Positions 42,390 to 52,140 of a stretch of 64,000 bases of DNA are shown here, in pieces (position 1 is the first letter of the stretch; each line of letters starts with the position of its first letter). A program made the position numbers and the translations under genes. The DNA lies in contig WNNJ02003787.1 of NCBI GenBank assembly GCA_012934845.2, positions 97,558 through 161,557 on the forward strand, in the 5' to 3' direction. Under the pieces are notes generated by a model. It searched no databases and had not been told where the DNA came from. It saw only the letters and a program-made list of their open reading frames with translations. The DNA is from Pomphorhynchus laevis. Lineage: Eukaryota > Acanthocephala > Palaeacanthocephala > Echinorhynchida > Pomphorhynchidae.

Positions 42390-42791
42390 TTAAAAGTATC
42401 GACCAATAAGGAAATGCCGCCATTCTTTTAGCGCTTCAACTATGGCTAGAGCTTCCTTCTCTACAGCTGAATAATTTTTCGCACTGCCGTGTAAAGTCTT
42501 AGACATAAAGGCAACAGGTTTCCCATCCAGTGACAGAACAGCTGCGACTGTGTGACATGAAGCATCAGTTTCGACCATCAATGTCGAGTCATCTCTGATT
42601 GTTGCTAGGACCGAGTCTGCTCTATCCTTGCGGATAGAATCAAATTCTTTAATTTGTTCTTCAGTCAAGGGAAAAATGTTGACGTCTAATAAAGGTCTTA
42701 CCTTTTCAGAAAACTTTGATATCCATTTTGAATAATAAGCGAATAATCCAAGTAATCGCTTCAATTCGGTCTGTGTTGCAGGTGGCTCCAT
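42390..42791 (-). CDS. Gypsy RT connection and RNase H, with stop
   Basis: The frame shows QTELKRLLGLFAYYSKWISK (RT connection), then LMVETDASCHTVAAVLSLDG (RNase H catalytic Asp), FMSKTLHGSAKNYSAVEKEA (catalytic Glu) and LAIVEALKEWRHFLIGRYF. A TAA then stops the frame where the next residue group LLTDQKS should follow in the same frame. The start overlaps the preceding frame, so a frameshift of recent date separates them. Confidence 0.85.
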   Translation of the reverse strand: MEPPATQTELKRLLGLFAYYSKWISKFSEKVRPLLDVNIFPLTEEQIKEFDSIRKDRADSVLATIRDDSTLMVETDASCHTVAAVLSLDGKPVAFMSKTLHGSAKNYSAVEKEALAIVEALKEWRHFLIGRYF

Positions 42792-44365
42792 TTCGAGAAG
42801 ACATCTTGTCCGTTGTGGGTCAGGTTGGATTCCCCCTTCGAAATAAGAACTCCTAGGACATTTATGCTATCGACACCGTAAATGCATTTATCGGAATTAA
42901 GAGATATATTGTATTTGGCAATTACATGCTTGAGCTTGTCCAGATTATCATCGTGGTCTTTACAAGTATGTCCGCATATTATCATATCATCGAGGTATGC
43001 AAATACTCCTTTCAACTTCTCTTGGCTGATAATTTTAGCCATAGTACGTTGAAACACTGCTGGGGCGTTAGTGAGTCCAAATGGAATGCGTATAAATTGG
43101 AACAGTTGGCCGTTGGCTTCGAAGGCGGTAAACTTTCGTTCATCATCTCTAAGAACCAATTGATGGTAGGCTGCCTTCATGTCTAGTTTGCTGAATATCG
43201 CAAATTTCGAAATATTTTCAATAATCTGATCAATGCGTGGTAGTGGGTATGCATCTTGGTGTGTAAATATATTAACTGTCATTGAGTAATCAATTACTAA
43301 GCGTTTATTTTCCAAATGTTCAGCAACCACTACCTGCGCACGCCAGGGGGACTGGCTATGTTCTATTACCCCGTCCTTGAGTAGACGCATGATTTCAGAG
43401 CGAATGAATTGAGAATGATCATGGGAATATCGGCGAGATTTGATTGCTATTGGCTTACATGACCTATCCAAGGATGAAAACAGCGATGGACACTCTATAT
43501 TGATTGATTTTATCGACGCGATAACAATCGGGGCCTTGCTGCCACTGAAATTGATTGTTAGAGATTCGTGATGTGAAAGATACGGATGACCCAGAATGAT
43601 ATCTGAACAAAGATTTGGTAGACATAGAAGGCGGACGTTTTTATCCGTTAATCCGTTTAGCGATACTTGCCCATACATACAATGGTGAATCTTGGAAGTA
43701 CAAGATGATGTGGCCATAGTAACGACATTTTTATACAAACTCCTTTTAAATTGGTAATGTTCGACAATATTATCGCTAACAAAGTTTTCGGAGCTTCCTG
43801 TGTCAATGAGTGCATCTACTTCATGACCATTTAATATTACCCGCACCGTTGTCTTTCTTAATTCAGAGTGGACCGATGATGAAATGATGGTGGACAAGCT
43901 TGGAAAATGATCTGGATTGGGGTTCATAATATCGTGTGTTAATGCACTGTTGTATACTTTGGGGCGATGTTTTGACTTACATACAGCTGCGTAATGTCCT
44001 GTTTTGCCACATGATCGACAAATCGAATTTTGATCCGGACACCTTGAACGGGCATGATTTGATTGTCGACAGAAAAAGCAATTGTGATTAAATCTGACAA
44101 CATATTCATTTTTCGCATTAGATGCATTGGAATTGTTAGAATCGAAACCCGGTTCAGCCAAATTTCGAACGGCTGCAATCGAATTTTCTTGATTTGTGTA
44201 TTGTTCCGCTTGTATTTGAGCCATTTCGAGTGCTCGGGCTTTTGTGAAAGCTTGATCCATGCTCAATGGAGTAGACTCTAGTAACCTTTGTCTAATAAAG
44301 GTACTGCGAATTCCAGCAATAAAGGCATCACGCACAAATAAATTTCTGTGATCTATTGCGGACAC
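42761..44365 (-). CDS. Gypsy Gag C-terminus, protease and reverse transcriptase
   Basis: The 534-codon frame reads gag residues (FVRDAFIAGIRSTFIRQRLL), two knuckles (CFFCRQSNHARSRC and CRSCGKTGHYAAVC), then protease VDALIDTGSSENFVSD. RT blocks are HSQSPWRAQVVVAEH, LVIDYSMTVNIFTHQDAYPL, FSKLDMKAAYHQLVLRDDE, FIRIPFGLTNAPAVFQRTMA and FAYLDDMIICG (YLDD). It ends soon after with SKWSHLQHRPN in a shifted frame. The first codon listed is not a true start; the frame continues upstream to 44446. Confidence 0.9.
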   Translation of the reverse strand: MSAIDHRNLFVRDAFIAGIRSTFIRQRLLESTPLSMDQAFTKARALEMAQIQAEQYTNQENSIAAVRNLAEPGFDSNNSNASNAKNEYVVRFNHNCFFCRQSNHARSRCPDQNSICRSCGKTGHYAAVCKSKHRPKVYNSALTHDIMNPNPDHFPSLSTIISSSVHSELRKTTVRVILNGHEVDALIDTGSSENFVSDNIVEHYQFKRSLYKNVVTMATSSCTSKIHHCMYGQVSLNGLTDKNVRLLCLPNLCSDIILGHPYLSHHESLTINFSGSKAPIVIASIKSINIECPSLFSSLDRSCKPIAIKSRRYSHDHSQFIRSEIMRLLKDGVIEHSQSPWRAQVVVAEHLENKRLVIDYSMTVNIFTHQDAYPLPRIDQIIENISKFAIFSKLDMKAAYHQLVLRDDERKFTAFEANGQLFQFIRIPFGLTNAPAVFQRTMAKIISQEKLKGVFAYLDDMIICGHTCKDHDDNLDKLKHVIAKYNISLNSDKCIYGVDSINVLGVLISKGESNLTHNGQDVFSKWSHLQHRPN

Positions 44366-44446
44366 CGCAGCAAATTCGCAATCCTTACTAAACGTATTTA
44401 ACGCTTGGATGAATTGGTCGATAGACTGCGAATCTGATTGTTTGCA

Positions 44447-44725
44447 TTAACTCAGTTTGAATCGAGCAAAAACTTCGTTCTTCGGTTTGACTAGCAAGCT
44501 GTCAAGGGTTTGAATTGCTGTTTTGTAATCGTCGACATTTGAAATGTGCTGATAAAGAGATGGTGAAATGTGATTCACGAGTATATGGATCTTATTGTCA
44601 TCTGTGATATCAACTATGGACTGTAGGAAGTGAGTGAACCGTTGTTTCCAATGCATCCATATCATAGGCGATTGTGGATCATTGGGATCTGCGACGAGTG
44701 TTTCGGGCTTGATAATTCGGTCCAT
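44447..44725 (-). CDS. Gypsy Gag N-terminus
   Basis: The start MDRIIKPETLVADPNDPQSP is followed by MIWMHWKQRFTHFLQSIVDI, LVNHISPSLYQHISNVDDYK and a TAA after EVFARFKLS. The frame reopens at once in phase as CKQSDSQSIDQFIQALNTFS, a normal Gypsy Gag continuation, so the stop is a point lesion. It encodes the capsid-like protein that packages element RNA. Confidence 0.8.
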   Translation of the reverse strand: MDRIIKPETLVADPNDPQSPMIWMHWKQRFTHFLQSIVDITDDNKIHILVNHISPSLYQHISNVDDYKTAIQTLDSLLVKPKNEVFARFKLS

Positions 44726-44845
44726 AGATCACAATTGTTCAAATAAATTGAACTGAAAGCGATTTATGCAGCTTTATTTGAACAATCTACAAACAAACAG
44801 AATATAATAAATAGGTTAATGTGACATGGTTAATGTAACAAATAA

Positions 44846-46945
44846 TGGTCTTCATGTTACATCAGGTGAAGAATCATATAGATTGGCAAATGTGCTCACA
44901 ATGCTTGCGATAAAAATTGCTACCAAAAGGCTGAATTCTTTATGCTTAGAAGCATATATGGCATGCCAGCTGTTTCCTCTCGGCCAATAACCTGGAATAT
45001 GCCCTTTCAGTATAGGAGAAGTAATGAGACGCATAGTAGTTAGGACGCAGTTAAAATATATAAAACCAACATTGATGGAGGTAGCTGGGCAGTGCAAATG
45101 TGTGCAGGTTAGACCTATAATGTGGACCTATACTATTATCTACAATGCACGAGATATATTTGAAAATAGTAGCGAATATTGCATACTAACTATAGATGCC
45201 AACAACGCTTTCAATTGTATTAATCGGGATTTGTTGAAAAACATAAACGCGATTTGCCATGACATAACGACGCTTCTGATTAATACATATTCAAGATCAT
45301 CACTGCTTATTGTTGCTGAGGAGACAATTCTATCTGAAGAAAAGTTAACACAAGGAGTCCCCTCGGCTATGGCTGCATTTGTAGCTGCATATCTACCGAT
45401 AATTAAGGAGATTAGAAACAAAATACCCAATGTTAATCAATTATGGTACGCAGATGATTCGACTTTTGTTGGCCGTGCGCATGAGTTGGTTCAAGTATGG
45501 GATCTTTTGAAAGTGATCAGTAAAACCTTTGGATTTCACATAAACGCATCAAAATCTTGTTTTTTAAACAAGAACGAAAATAGAACAAACGAAGCTAATT
45601 ACCTTATGCAAGAAGGAATCAAAGTGGGTACTAATGGTATCAAGGTGTTGGGAGGGTATATCGGATGTGATACATTTCGTGAGTGTCAAGTCATGACTTC
45701 AATTGACTCTTGTCGGGTACATGTAAGACATCTCTGTGATCTAGCCGACTTTAATCCACATGCTGCTTATTTATCGCTAACTCGAACAATTCAATTTCAA
45801 TGGACGCATTTAGTGCGCACTGCAAAATAAAGCTCATCATGGTTCAGAGATTTAGCTGATGATATCTTCCTTAAGTTGATACCGAGCATTATGAGATTGG
45901 ATATGTTAACTTCATAGCTTAGAGATATTATTAAACTATCAACCAGAGATGGGGGTTTAGGCATAATAGATCCATCATCCAATTCAGAAGAGGTTTATCA
46001 ATAATCACACATAATAGCGAATGCATACATTAGCCATAGTAACAGTACTGACATTGGGGAAATCCTAAAGGAACTTTGTGATGGTTACCGGAAAAATAAG
46101 CTGAATACATTTGAGCAACTTAAGAAACAAATTCTGGAAAATGTAAGTGAAGAAACGACCCGAATTTTACAACATGCTGCACATAAAAATGCTTCGACAT
46201 GCTTGACGTCTATTTCTTCAAAACCGTCTTGCTTTTATTTACAGGAGCCGCATTTTCGGGGTGCAGTTTCGACTAGTTATGATTTACCAATTAAAAGTAA
46301 AAAAATCTGTCGTTGTTCACAATTCTCAGTGAGGCATGTGAATGCATGGACCTGAAAGTTGAATCACATCCAATTGATGAAGGTACAGTGTTTGCATCCG
46401 TCACCACAACGAGGGATAGATATGCGAGAATGGACATCGGCTGTATGAATTTTTCAGAGAGTAGGATTTAGTGATCTTACGTAGACATTTGCGTTTTTAA
46501 CCATTTAGCACCATCCCATGCCCATCAAACTGTCGGTTCGACATTCAACTACCATTTAAATCGCAAGAGGGCCAAATATGGCGATCGTGTATCACTAGTG
46601 GAGAATGGAATTTTCATACGAGCCATAGTGTCAACTGCTGCAGGAATTAGGAGAGAATTGAATTTATTATTAAGAAAAGCTGCACGAAATATAGCCATAA
46701 AAAACAAACAATCGCATGCAGAATGTATCTCACACATACGAAGGCGATTATGTTTCAACACACAAAGAACTATCTCTGCAACTATTCAAATGACAGAGGT
46801 GGCTATTGTAACACACTGAGAAACTATTTTGCATTATTTTACCCAATGTGGGACTTAAGTGTCAATTTGAGACCCATTGGCGGGAACCTGAATTAATGTG
46901 AATATTTTAAATAAATAATAATAAAAAAATATTTTTATTATTATC
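44846..46945 (+). mobile_element. Family D element, 3' part of the interrupted copy
   Basis: Continuation of the copy begun at 40500. The RT follows (44880-45830), then a degenerate segment (45835-46330) with RDGGLGIIDPSSNSEEVYQ and a broken RLE end (46380-46806): RYARMDIGCMNFS, DICVFNHLAPSHAHQTV, RKRAKYGDRVSLVENGIF. The 3' UTR has CCCATTGGCGGGAACC (about 46872), a variant of the family motif, then AATAATAATAA. Roughly 30 codons seem lost at the Gypsy junction. Confidence 0.75.
45024..45830 (+). CDS. Family D reverse transcriptase
   Basis: The 268-codon frame reads CILTIDANNAFNCINRDLLK (catalytic Asp), TLLINTYSRSSLLIVAEETI, EEKLTQGVPSAMAAFVAAYL, VNQLWYADDSTFVGRAHELV (YADD), then FGFHINASKSCFLN, KVLGGYIGCDTFRECQV and FNPHAAYLSLTRTIQFQWTH. 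This is the RT and thumb of an RLE-bearing non-LTR element. It has no stop for over 800 bases, so this part is well preserved. The N-terminal RT blocks lie upstream in the broken sequence at 44860-45020. Confidence 0.8.
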   Translation: MRRIVVRTQLKYIKPTLMEVAGQCKCVQVRPIMWTYTIIYNARDIFENSSEYCILTIDANNAFNCINRDLLKNINAICHDITTLLINTYSRSSLLIVAEETILSEEKLTQGVPSAMAAFVAAYLPIIKEIRNKIPNVNQLWYADDSTFVGRAHELVQVWDLLKVISKTFGFHINASKSCFLNKNENRTNEANYLMQEGIKVGTNGIKVLGGYIGCDTFRECQVMTSIDSCRVHVRHLCDLADFNPHAAYLSLTRTIQFQWTHLVRTAK

Positions 46946-47515
46946 GATCGAACCGATGTTGAATCTGGTCGATGCCAACATTCGTTTTGAGCATGCAGCA
47001 ACGACATCCGACCCATACGCACGGCTGGACATAGCATGTTGTGGATTCTACGGCGGCCGCTCGGAGAGAGCTCTATTCGACAACTGCGTTTTCAACGCAT
47101 TCGCTCCTTCGAACCTCAGCAGATCTACAATTTCATGCTTCAAATACCACGAGCACCGAAGTGCTCAAAATACCAAGAGGGTGTCTTGTTGATTGAGAGA
47201 GCAAGTTTATCCGCGATCATACTCTCTTGCTTAGGCGGTGAGGGAAAATCTGCTTCGAGATTTGTGCAACGGCTCGCGGACAAGCTTGCTGCAAAGAGGA
47301 GCACCACATATGCTCACGAAATAACACACCCCCGAGAGTCTATCGGAATCCAGCTTGCGCGCTGCATATTGATGTGCATCCGCGGCCTGCGCTCAGCAAA
47401 GAATAGACCGGCGTTTGATAGGCATAGATGAATAAGAAATGACAACATATATTGACTATTTTAACTTTAATTATTTAAATACATTTTTGTCTTTGAAAAA
47501 AAATTATAACATAAT
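46946..47515 (+). mobile_element. Family D fragment, RLE C-terminus
   Basis: Two overlapping frames read DANIRFEHAATTSDPYARLD, GFYGGRSERALFDNCVFN and AFAPSNLSRSTISCFKYHEH. After a frameshift at about 47170 comes LLIERASLSAIILSCLGGEG, then KSASRFVQRLADKLAAKRST and IQLARCILMCIRGLRSAKNR. It starts right after the TAA-rich end of the preceding copy. It is 5'-truncated. The nuclease-like core keeps ARLDI and LFD. Confidence 0.75.
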
Positions 47516-47762
47516 CATAACATTATTATAATGCGAACAAAAAAATTAACAGCTTAAACATACAAAGGAAATTTAATCACACGTCGAAGCGACCTTTCAA
47601 ATCATATCAGACTTCTTGGATACAATTCGATCTGAACGTACAAAACTGACAAGCGATCTCGCCTGTCCAAGAAATACCCAAGCGACGACCCACAACTAAC
47701 AGAGCCATTCCGGGATTCAAGTGTTCTGACAACGACCCAACACAGAGACTACGAAGGCAGTA

Positions 47763-48482
47763 ATGCCTCGAGGGGGTCCTTCGTCCACGCTGAAATGCTG
47801 GTCGTGCAATAGAGCCCCCGCAAAATGTAGGGGTTGCATATGTGCCAAAGCAAACAAGCCCTGCATTAATTGCTCGGCTTTAAACCGCCAACACAAGACT
47901 CTCTTCGCCCAATCAACAATCGATCAGCAGGACATTCAACAAACAAGTTCTGCTCTTGAATTGAACACATGCCACATTAACATTGATGATCCCTTTGACT
48001 TAATGTTTCACGAGGTCGTCAAGTGGAAACCTAATCTTATAAGACTACCGCGTTGTATTGAATCGAAAATGTTCATCAATGAGCAAGCGCGGATCTACGA
48101 ATCATCAGCGACGAATAGTTGCTCCTTCATGCAGTCAATCGTACTCTGCCAGCTTATACTGCAACGGAGTGACAGTCGAAAGTATAAACATATTAAGCAT
48201 ATATTATCTCAGCACATAAGATGCTAGTCTAATGGTGATTTTGATACACTCCTCACAGATGCGCGTTACCTTCAGTCTCGAGATTCATTGAGGACACGAT
48301 CTACCCACGATGTGCACTGGACTGGAACCTTCAAAAAGCTAGTTATTATTGGGAAGTTGGCATGTGCGGTGGATCTTCTTGAGTCTAATCCTGGAAATGG
48401 ACGGCCTATGGACCTGGACGAGATTACGAATGGAAAATCTGTAAGGCAGATAATAATGGACAAACATCCTGAAGATTCATAA
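47763..48482 (+). CDS. Family D ORF, cysteine-rich N-terminal domain
   Basis: It starts MPRGGPSSTLKCWSCNRAPA, then KCRGCICAKANKPCINCSAL. Cys spacing is C-x2-C-x5-C-x2-C-x-C-x6-C-x2-C, a compact zinc-binding cluster also present in the copy at 40553. Then come DLMFHEVVKWKPNLIRLPRC and SIVLCQLILQRSDSRKYKHI. A frameshift at 48227 leads to GKLACAVDLLESNPGNGRPM and SVRQIIMDKHPEDS. The role of the cluster is probably DNA or RNA binding; target specificity is unknown. Confidence 0.7.
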
Positions 48483-48500
48483 ATATGCGCAGATGCACTG

Positions 48501-49530
48501 TTGACACACTCTCTTCATTCGAATGATGACTTTCCCGCAATCGCCTTTGAAGCAATATATTCTGATTCTGTTATCGCTCATGCACGAAAGGTGAAAGGAG
48601 GCGCGAGTCCCTCTGGATTGGATGCCCGTGCGTGGCTGCACATGCTAAACAATTTTTGCTGTGACTTGGTTCGACTCGCAGAATCCTTGTCATCTTTCAC
48701 TCGGTTTCTTGCAACAAATGAAATTTCAGAAACGTCTATACGGACATTAACTGCTAGCAGGCTAATTCCGCTTAGCAAAAATTCTGGTGTCCGTCCCATT
48801 GGCGTTGGTGACGTTTCTAGGCTAATCATTTCCAGGGCTATTCTAAGTATTGTGCAGCCACAACTACAGCGAGCTTGTGGTGCATTACAATTTTGCGCAA
48901 GACAACGATCAGGCCCGAATGCGTAATTCATGCTGTACGCGAAATACTCTCGATCGAAACTGGGTATGTTCGTATAACCTTCGATGCTGATAATGCGTTT
49001 AACCGCATGAATATAAAACTCGCATTAATAAGCATTCCCAAAGTTTGCCCTATATTATCCAATGGTGTCATTAACTTATATCGACAGTCATCCATAGTAA
49101 CCACCAGAAACGAAATCATATGGTCTACGGAAGGTTTTACTCAGGGTGACGTTTTTTCTATGGCGTCTTTTGCTGCGGCAACGCTTCTTCTGATTCTACG
49201 CATAAACTAACATACACCACACGTTCATCAATTGTTTTATGCAGACGACGGCAACATTGTTAGACCTCATCACCTTGTACCTACTGCCTTTGACTACTTA
49301 CATAAACATGGACCTAGTTACGGCTTCTTCATCAATCCGAGCAAATGTACATTGTATGCCAACTATATTGATGTTTCGACTCTACATTCAACTTTAATCG
49401 ACAACGTCAGTCCGCATTGTCGAGGATGGTGTGTGTCCTCGGTGCTCCCATCGGAAGTGATTCGTATGTTGAGCGATTTATTCGTACAAAAGTTACAAAC
49501 ATCGCCCAATCGATATCGCGCGTAACTGAT
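48501..49530 (+). pseudogene. Family D reverse transcriptase, broken
   Basis: Frames in order are GGASPSGLDARAWLHMLNNF, ASRLIPLSKNSGVRPIGVGD and VSRLIISRAILSIVQPQLQR. A shift at about 48900 gives EILSIETGYVRITFDADNAF (catalytic Asp), NRMNIKLALISIPKVCPILS and TEGFTQGDVFSMASFAAATL. After a stop at 49208 come QLFYADDGNIVRPH (YADD) and YGFFINPSKCTLYANY. All catalytic blocks remain, but frameshift and stop prevent a protein. Confidence 0.75.
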
Positions 49531-49759
49531 GCAGGTCAATCGGATATGTAGGTTGCTTATATTTGTCTAACTCGTTCGTTACAATATAAATGGTCGTATA
49601 TACAGCGAGAATGCCGTTGTTCAGCAGAATAGTTTGAACCACTAGTTACCTCCATTAAATCATTCTTCTGTAAATTGACTAAGATTGAACAAGTAAACGT
49701 TGAGCGACTATGGCCAATATTCTGTCTGAGTTATTGAAATGTAGAAATCGGAATCAAGG

Positions 49760-50530
49760 ATGTCACATCACATATATATGATGAGTATCAGTATTCAAAA
49801 TCAGTGTGAATCATATGTCCGTGGTCAAGATTTCCGTGATTTAGAAAGAATCCATATATCAATTATAAAACGATTACAATCTACTAAAATGAATTATGAA
49901 AAAGACATACGATTGATTATCCTTTCTGAATCTGACCAGCAGCTTCGTGTATCGATTGAGCACGCATCACTGAAAGGATCCCAATCTTGGCTAACTGTCT
50001 ATCCGACAAACGACCCCAGAACCAGACTAAGTAACACAGAATTTGGAGATGCTCTTGCAGCAAGGTACGCTATTTTCCCATTTTATGCCTCCATTATTTG
50101 TACCTGTGGTGAATCCAGTTTTGTTGCACATGCGTTCTCATGTAAACTTGGCGGGCTTCCATCTATGAGGCATGATATCATACGCGATTGTCTGTCAGGG
50201 TCCTTGAATGAGGTTTGTCACGACTTACTAACAGAGCAACATTACATGCAGTAAGCGACGAAATTGTATTTCAGAGTCAATCTACGACTAAGGGTGGGCG
50301 ATGCGAGACTGGACATCTCGTGTTCCGGCCTCTACGGTGATATAATGGTGCGAACTCTTTTTGACATCTGTGTTTTTAACACACTCGCCCCTTCTAACCT
50401 ATCGAGAGGTCCGGATGCCGCGTCTATTTACCACGAAAACCTGAAAAAGACGAAATACCTTGAACGAATCTCTATGATTGAACGAGCCTCATTTATTCAT
50501 TTAGTCTTCTTTAATTTGGGTGGTGCGTGA
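49760..50530 (+). pseudogene. Family D thumb, CCHC and RLE domain
   Basis: 49760-50254 reads IEHASLKGSQSWLTVYPTND, GDALAARYAIFPFYASIICT and CGESSFVAHAFSCKLGGLPS, followed by MRHDIIRDCLSG, a Cys-Cys-His-Cys segment. 50264-50530 reads RVGDARLDISCSGLYGDIMV, RTLFDICVFNTLAPSNLSRG and KTKYLERISMIERASFIHLV. The combination CCHC plus D...D resembles the restriction-like endonuclease of R2-type elements; the assignment is by pattern. A stop at about 50252 separates the two. Confidence 0.7.
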
Positions 50531-50867
50531 AAGGAATCCACACAGCTGTTAAAAAGGATATCAACACTCAAAGCAGCTAAACGTCGTTCAAGATATGTTG
50601 ACGAAATTACTAAATTACGATCGCTTGTAAGTGTTCATTTAACCAGGTTCGCTTCTCGCTCATTTCATGGTACAAGAATGCCCAATCATCGTGTATTCCA
50701 CGCAATGTTAACTTATTGATACCACGTGGAATAGAAATTATACTATAACATCGGATGTTTTCTTTGATTGTATACAATAATATTGGACCCATTTGCGGGT
50801 AACCATGACTTGTAATAATATTTCAGTAATAAATTATTATTATTTAAAACAATATAACATAATCCGG

Positions 50868-51305
50868 ACCTATCGAGAGGTCCGGATGCCGCGTCTATTT
50901 ACCACGAAAACCTGAAAAAGACGAAATACCTTGAACGAGCCTCATTTATTCATTTAGTCTTCTTCAATTTGGGTGGTGCGTGAACGGAATCCACACAGCT
51001 GTTAAAAAGGATATCAACACTCAAAGCAGCTAAACGTCGTTCAAGATATGTTGACGAAATTACTAAATTACGATCGCTTGTAAGTGTTCATTTAATCAGG
51101 TTCGCTTCTCGCTCATTTCTTGGTACAAGAATGCCCAATCATCGTGTATTCCACGCAATGTTAACTCATTGATACCACGTGGAATAGAAATTATACTATA
51201 ACATCGGATGTTTTCTTTGATTGTATACAATAATATTGGACCCATTTGCGGGTAACCATGACTTGTAATAATATTTCAGTAATAAATTATTATTATTTAA
51301 AAAAA
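50868..51305 (+). mobile_element. Family D truncated copy in tandem, almost identical to the preceding 3' end
   Basis: It matches 50397-50850 in the same orientation with about five base differences and one 18-bp deletion between two TTGAACGA repeats (50460-50467 and 50478-50485 in the first copy). It begins abruptly at ACCTATCGAGAGGTCCGG. It carries the same 3' UTR motif (about 51239). The high identity suggests a young event. Confidence 0.85.
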
Positions 51306-51378
51306 ATTATGACATGCAAGACTATAGCCGTGCAGCTGTTTTGTCTTCTTAAAGTAAAACTAAATTTAATACAAAATC

Positions 51379-52095
51379 TTAATCCGGATACAGGATATTG
51401 AAATTAGAATCTGTGCAAAGCCATGTAATTGGCGTTTTCTTGAAGTGCACTCTATTTGACATATTGACGATATTCTCTGGAAGTTTGTTCCAAAGCATCA
51501 CCGCTCGATGAGAAAGGCGATATAGTCTTCCGAGTTTGCCGTGATGCAGGGTCCTCACAGTAAGAGAGTGAACTCGGTTAGTAGCTCGATGGCTTCTCTG
51601 AATACAGTCGACCAGAAATCCGTCACGTTCGAATAACATATCCCTGAAACATAAAATATCAAGACATACTATACTAGCACGGACTGGATGAACTCCTATA
51701 TTGCGCATGCGGTCCTTATAAGACAATTTCCTGAGGGAATGGCACGATCTCGTCAACCTACGAAGGACATTTTCAAGCTCATTCATCTCACCACGTGTAC
51801 ACGGAAGTACCGTAGGGATATAATATTCAATAATAGAACGAATAAGTGAATTGAATATTATTTTAAGACAGGAAGCCGATGGGTTACAAAAGCATCTCCG
51901 AACCACATAGCTAAGTTTCCTTGTCGTTTTGATGATTCTGCCCGTGTTTGGACGACTCTTCAATGACTTGTGCACAATTATTTCCGAATCTCTCGTGCAT
52001 TGTACCTGTGTAATTGGCTCGGCACCTAATTTATATCTGAAAGGAAATTTCTTGTGTTCTAATTGCATGTGGCAGCACTTGGATATATTTAACAT
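51379..52095 (-). CDS. Family B RT thumb and C-terminal domain
   Basis: The 238-codon frame reads LNISKCCHMQLEHKKFPFRY, KIIFNSLIRSIIEYYIPTVL, MNELENVLRRLTRSCHSLRK, RDMLFERDGFLVDCIQRSHR, LGRLYRLSHRAVMLWNKLPE and NIVNMSNRVHFKKTPITWLC. This is a long unbroken example of the family's C-terminus. The final HFKKT and WN-x-LPE motif is seen in other B copies. The listed start is internal; the palm lies upstream. Confidence 0.8.
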   Translation of the reverse strand: MLNISKCCHMQLEHKKFPFRYKLGAEPITQVQCTRDSEIIVHKSLKSRPNTGRIIKTTRKLSYVVRRCFCNPSASCLKIIFNSLIRSIIEYYIPTVLPCTRGEMNELENVLRRLTRSCHSLRKLSYKDRMRNIGVHPVRASIVCLDILCFRDMLFERDGFLVDCIQRSHRATNRVHSLTVRTLHHGKLGRLYRLSHRAVMLWNKLPENIVNMSNRVHFKKTPITWLCTDSNFNILYPD

Positions 52096-52140
52096 CAGTC
52101 CTGTCTCATTAGTCCAACTAACAATATTGTCTAAATATTC

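Larger units (their letters stand above)
41349..44845 (-). mobile_element. Ty3/Gypsy LTR retrotransposon body inside family D
   Basis: The minus strand carries a complete-looking order: gag (44725-44000), two zinc knuckles, protease, RT, RNase H and integrase (to 41349). No pair of LTRs was found. Only a short non-coding stretch (44726-44845), with an AATAAA signal on the minus strand, lies upstream of gag. No envelope gene was seen. Lesions are a stop in gag, a frameshift after the RT, a stop in RNase H and an early end after the integrase. The composition resembles a relatively recent arrival. Confidence 0.9.
47516..50862 (+). mobile_element. Family D RLE-type non-LTR element, nearly complete
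   Basis: The 5' UTR (about 47516-47762) leads to ATG 47763 with the Cys-rich N-terminus. RT blocks lie at 48501-49525, then the thumb, a CCHC segment (50095-50155) and the RLE core (50264-50530), then 3' UTR motif CCCATTTGCGGGTAACC (about 50789) and a TAATAAATTATTATTATTT end. Several frameshifts and stops break the single long ORF. A near-identical 3' fragment follows directly at 50868. Confidence 0.8.

Noticed and set aside
45140-45430. 96-codon minus-strand frame
   Set aside because: Antisense shadow of the family D reverse transcriptase.
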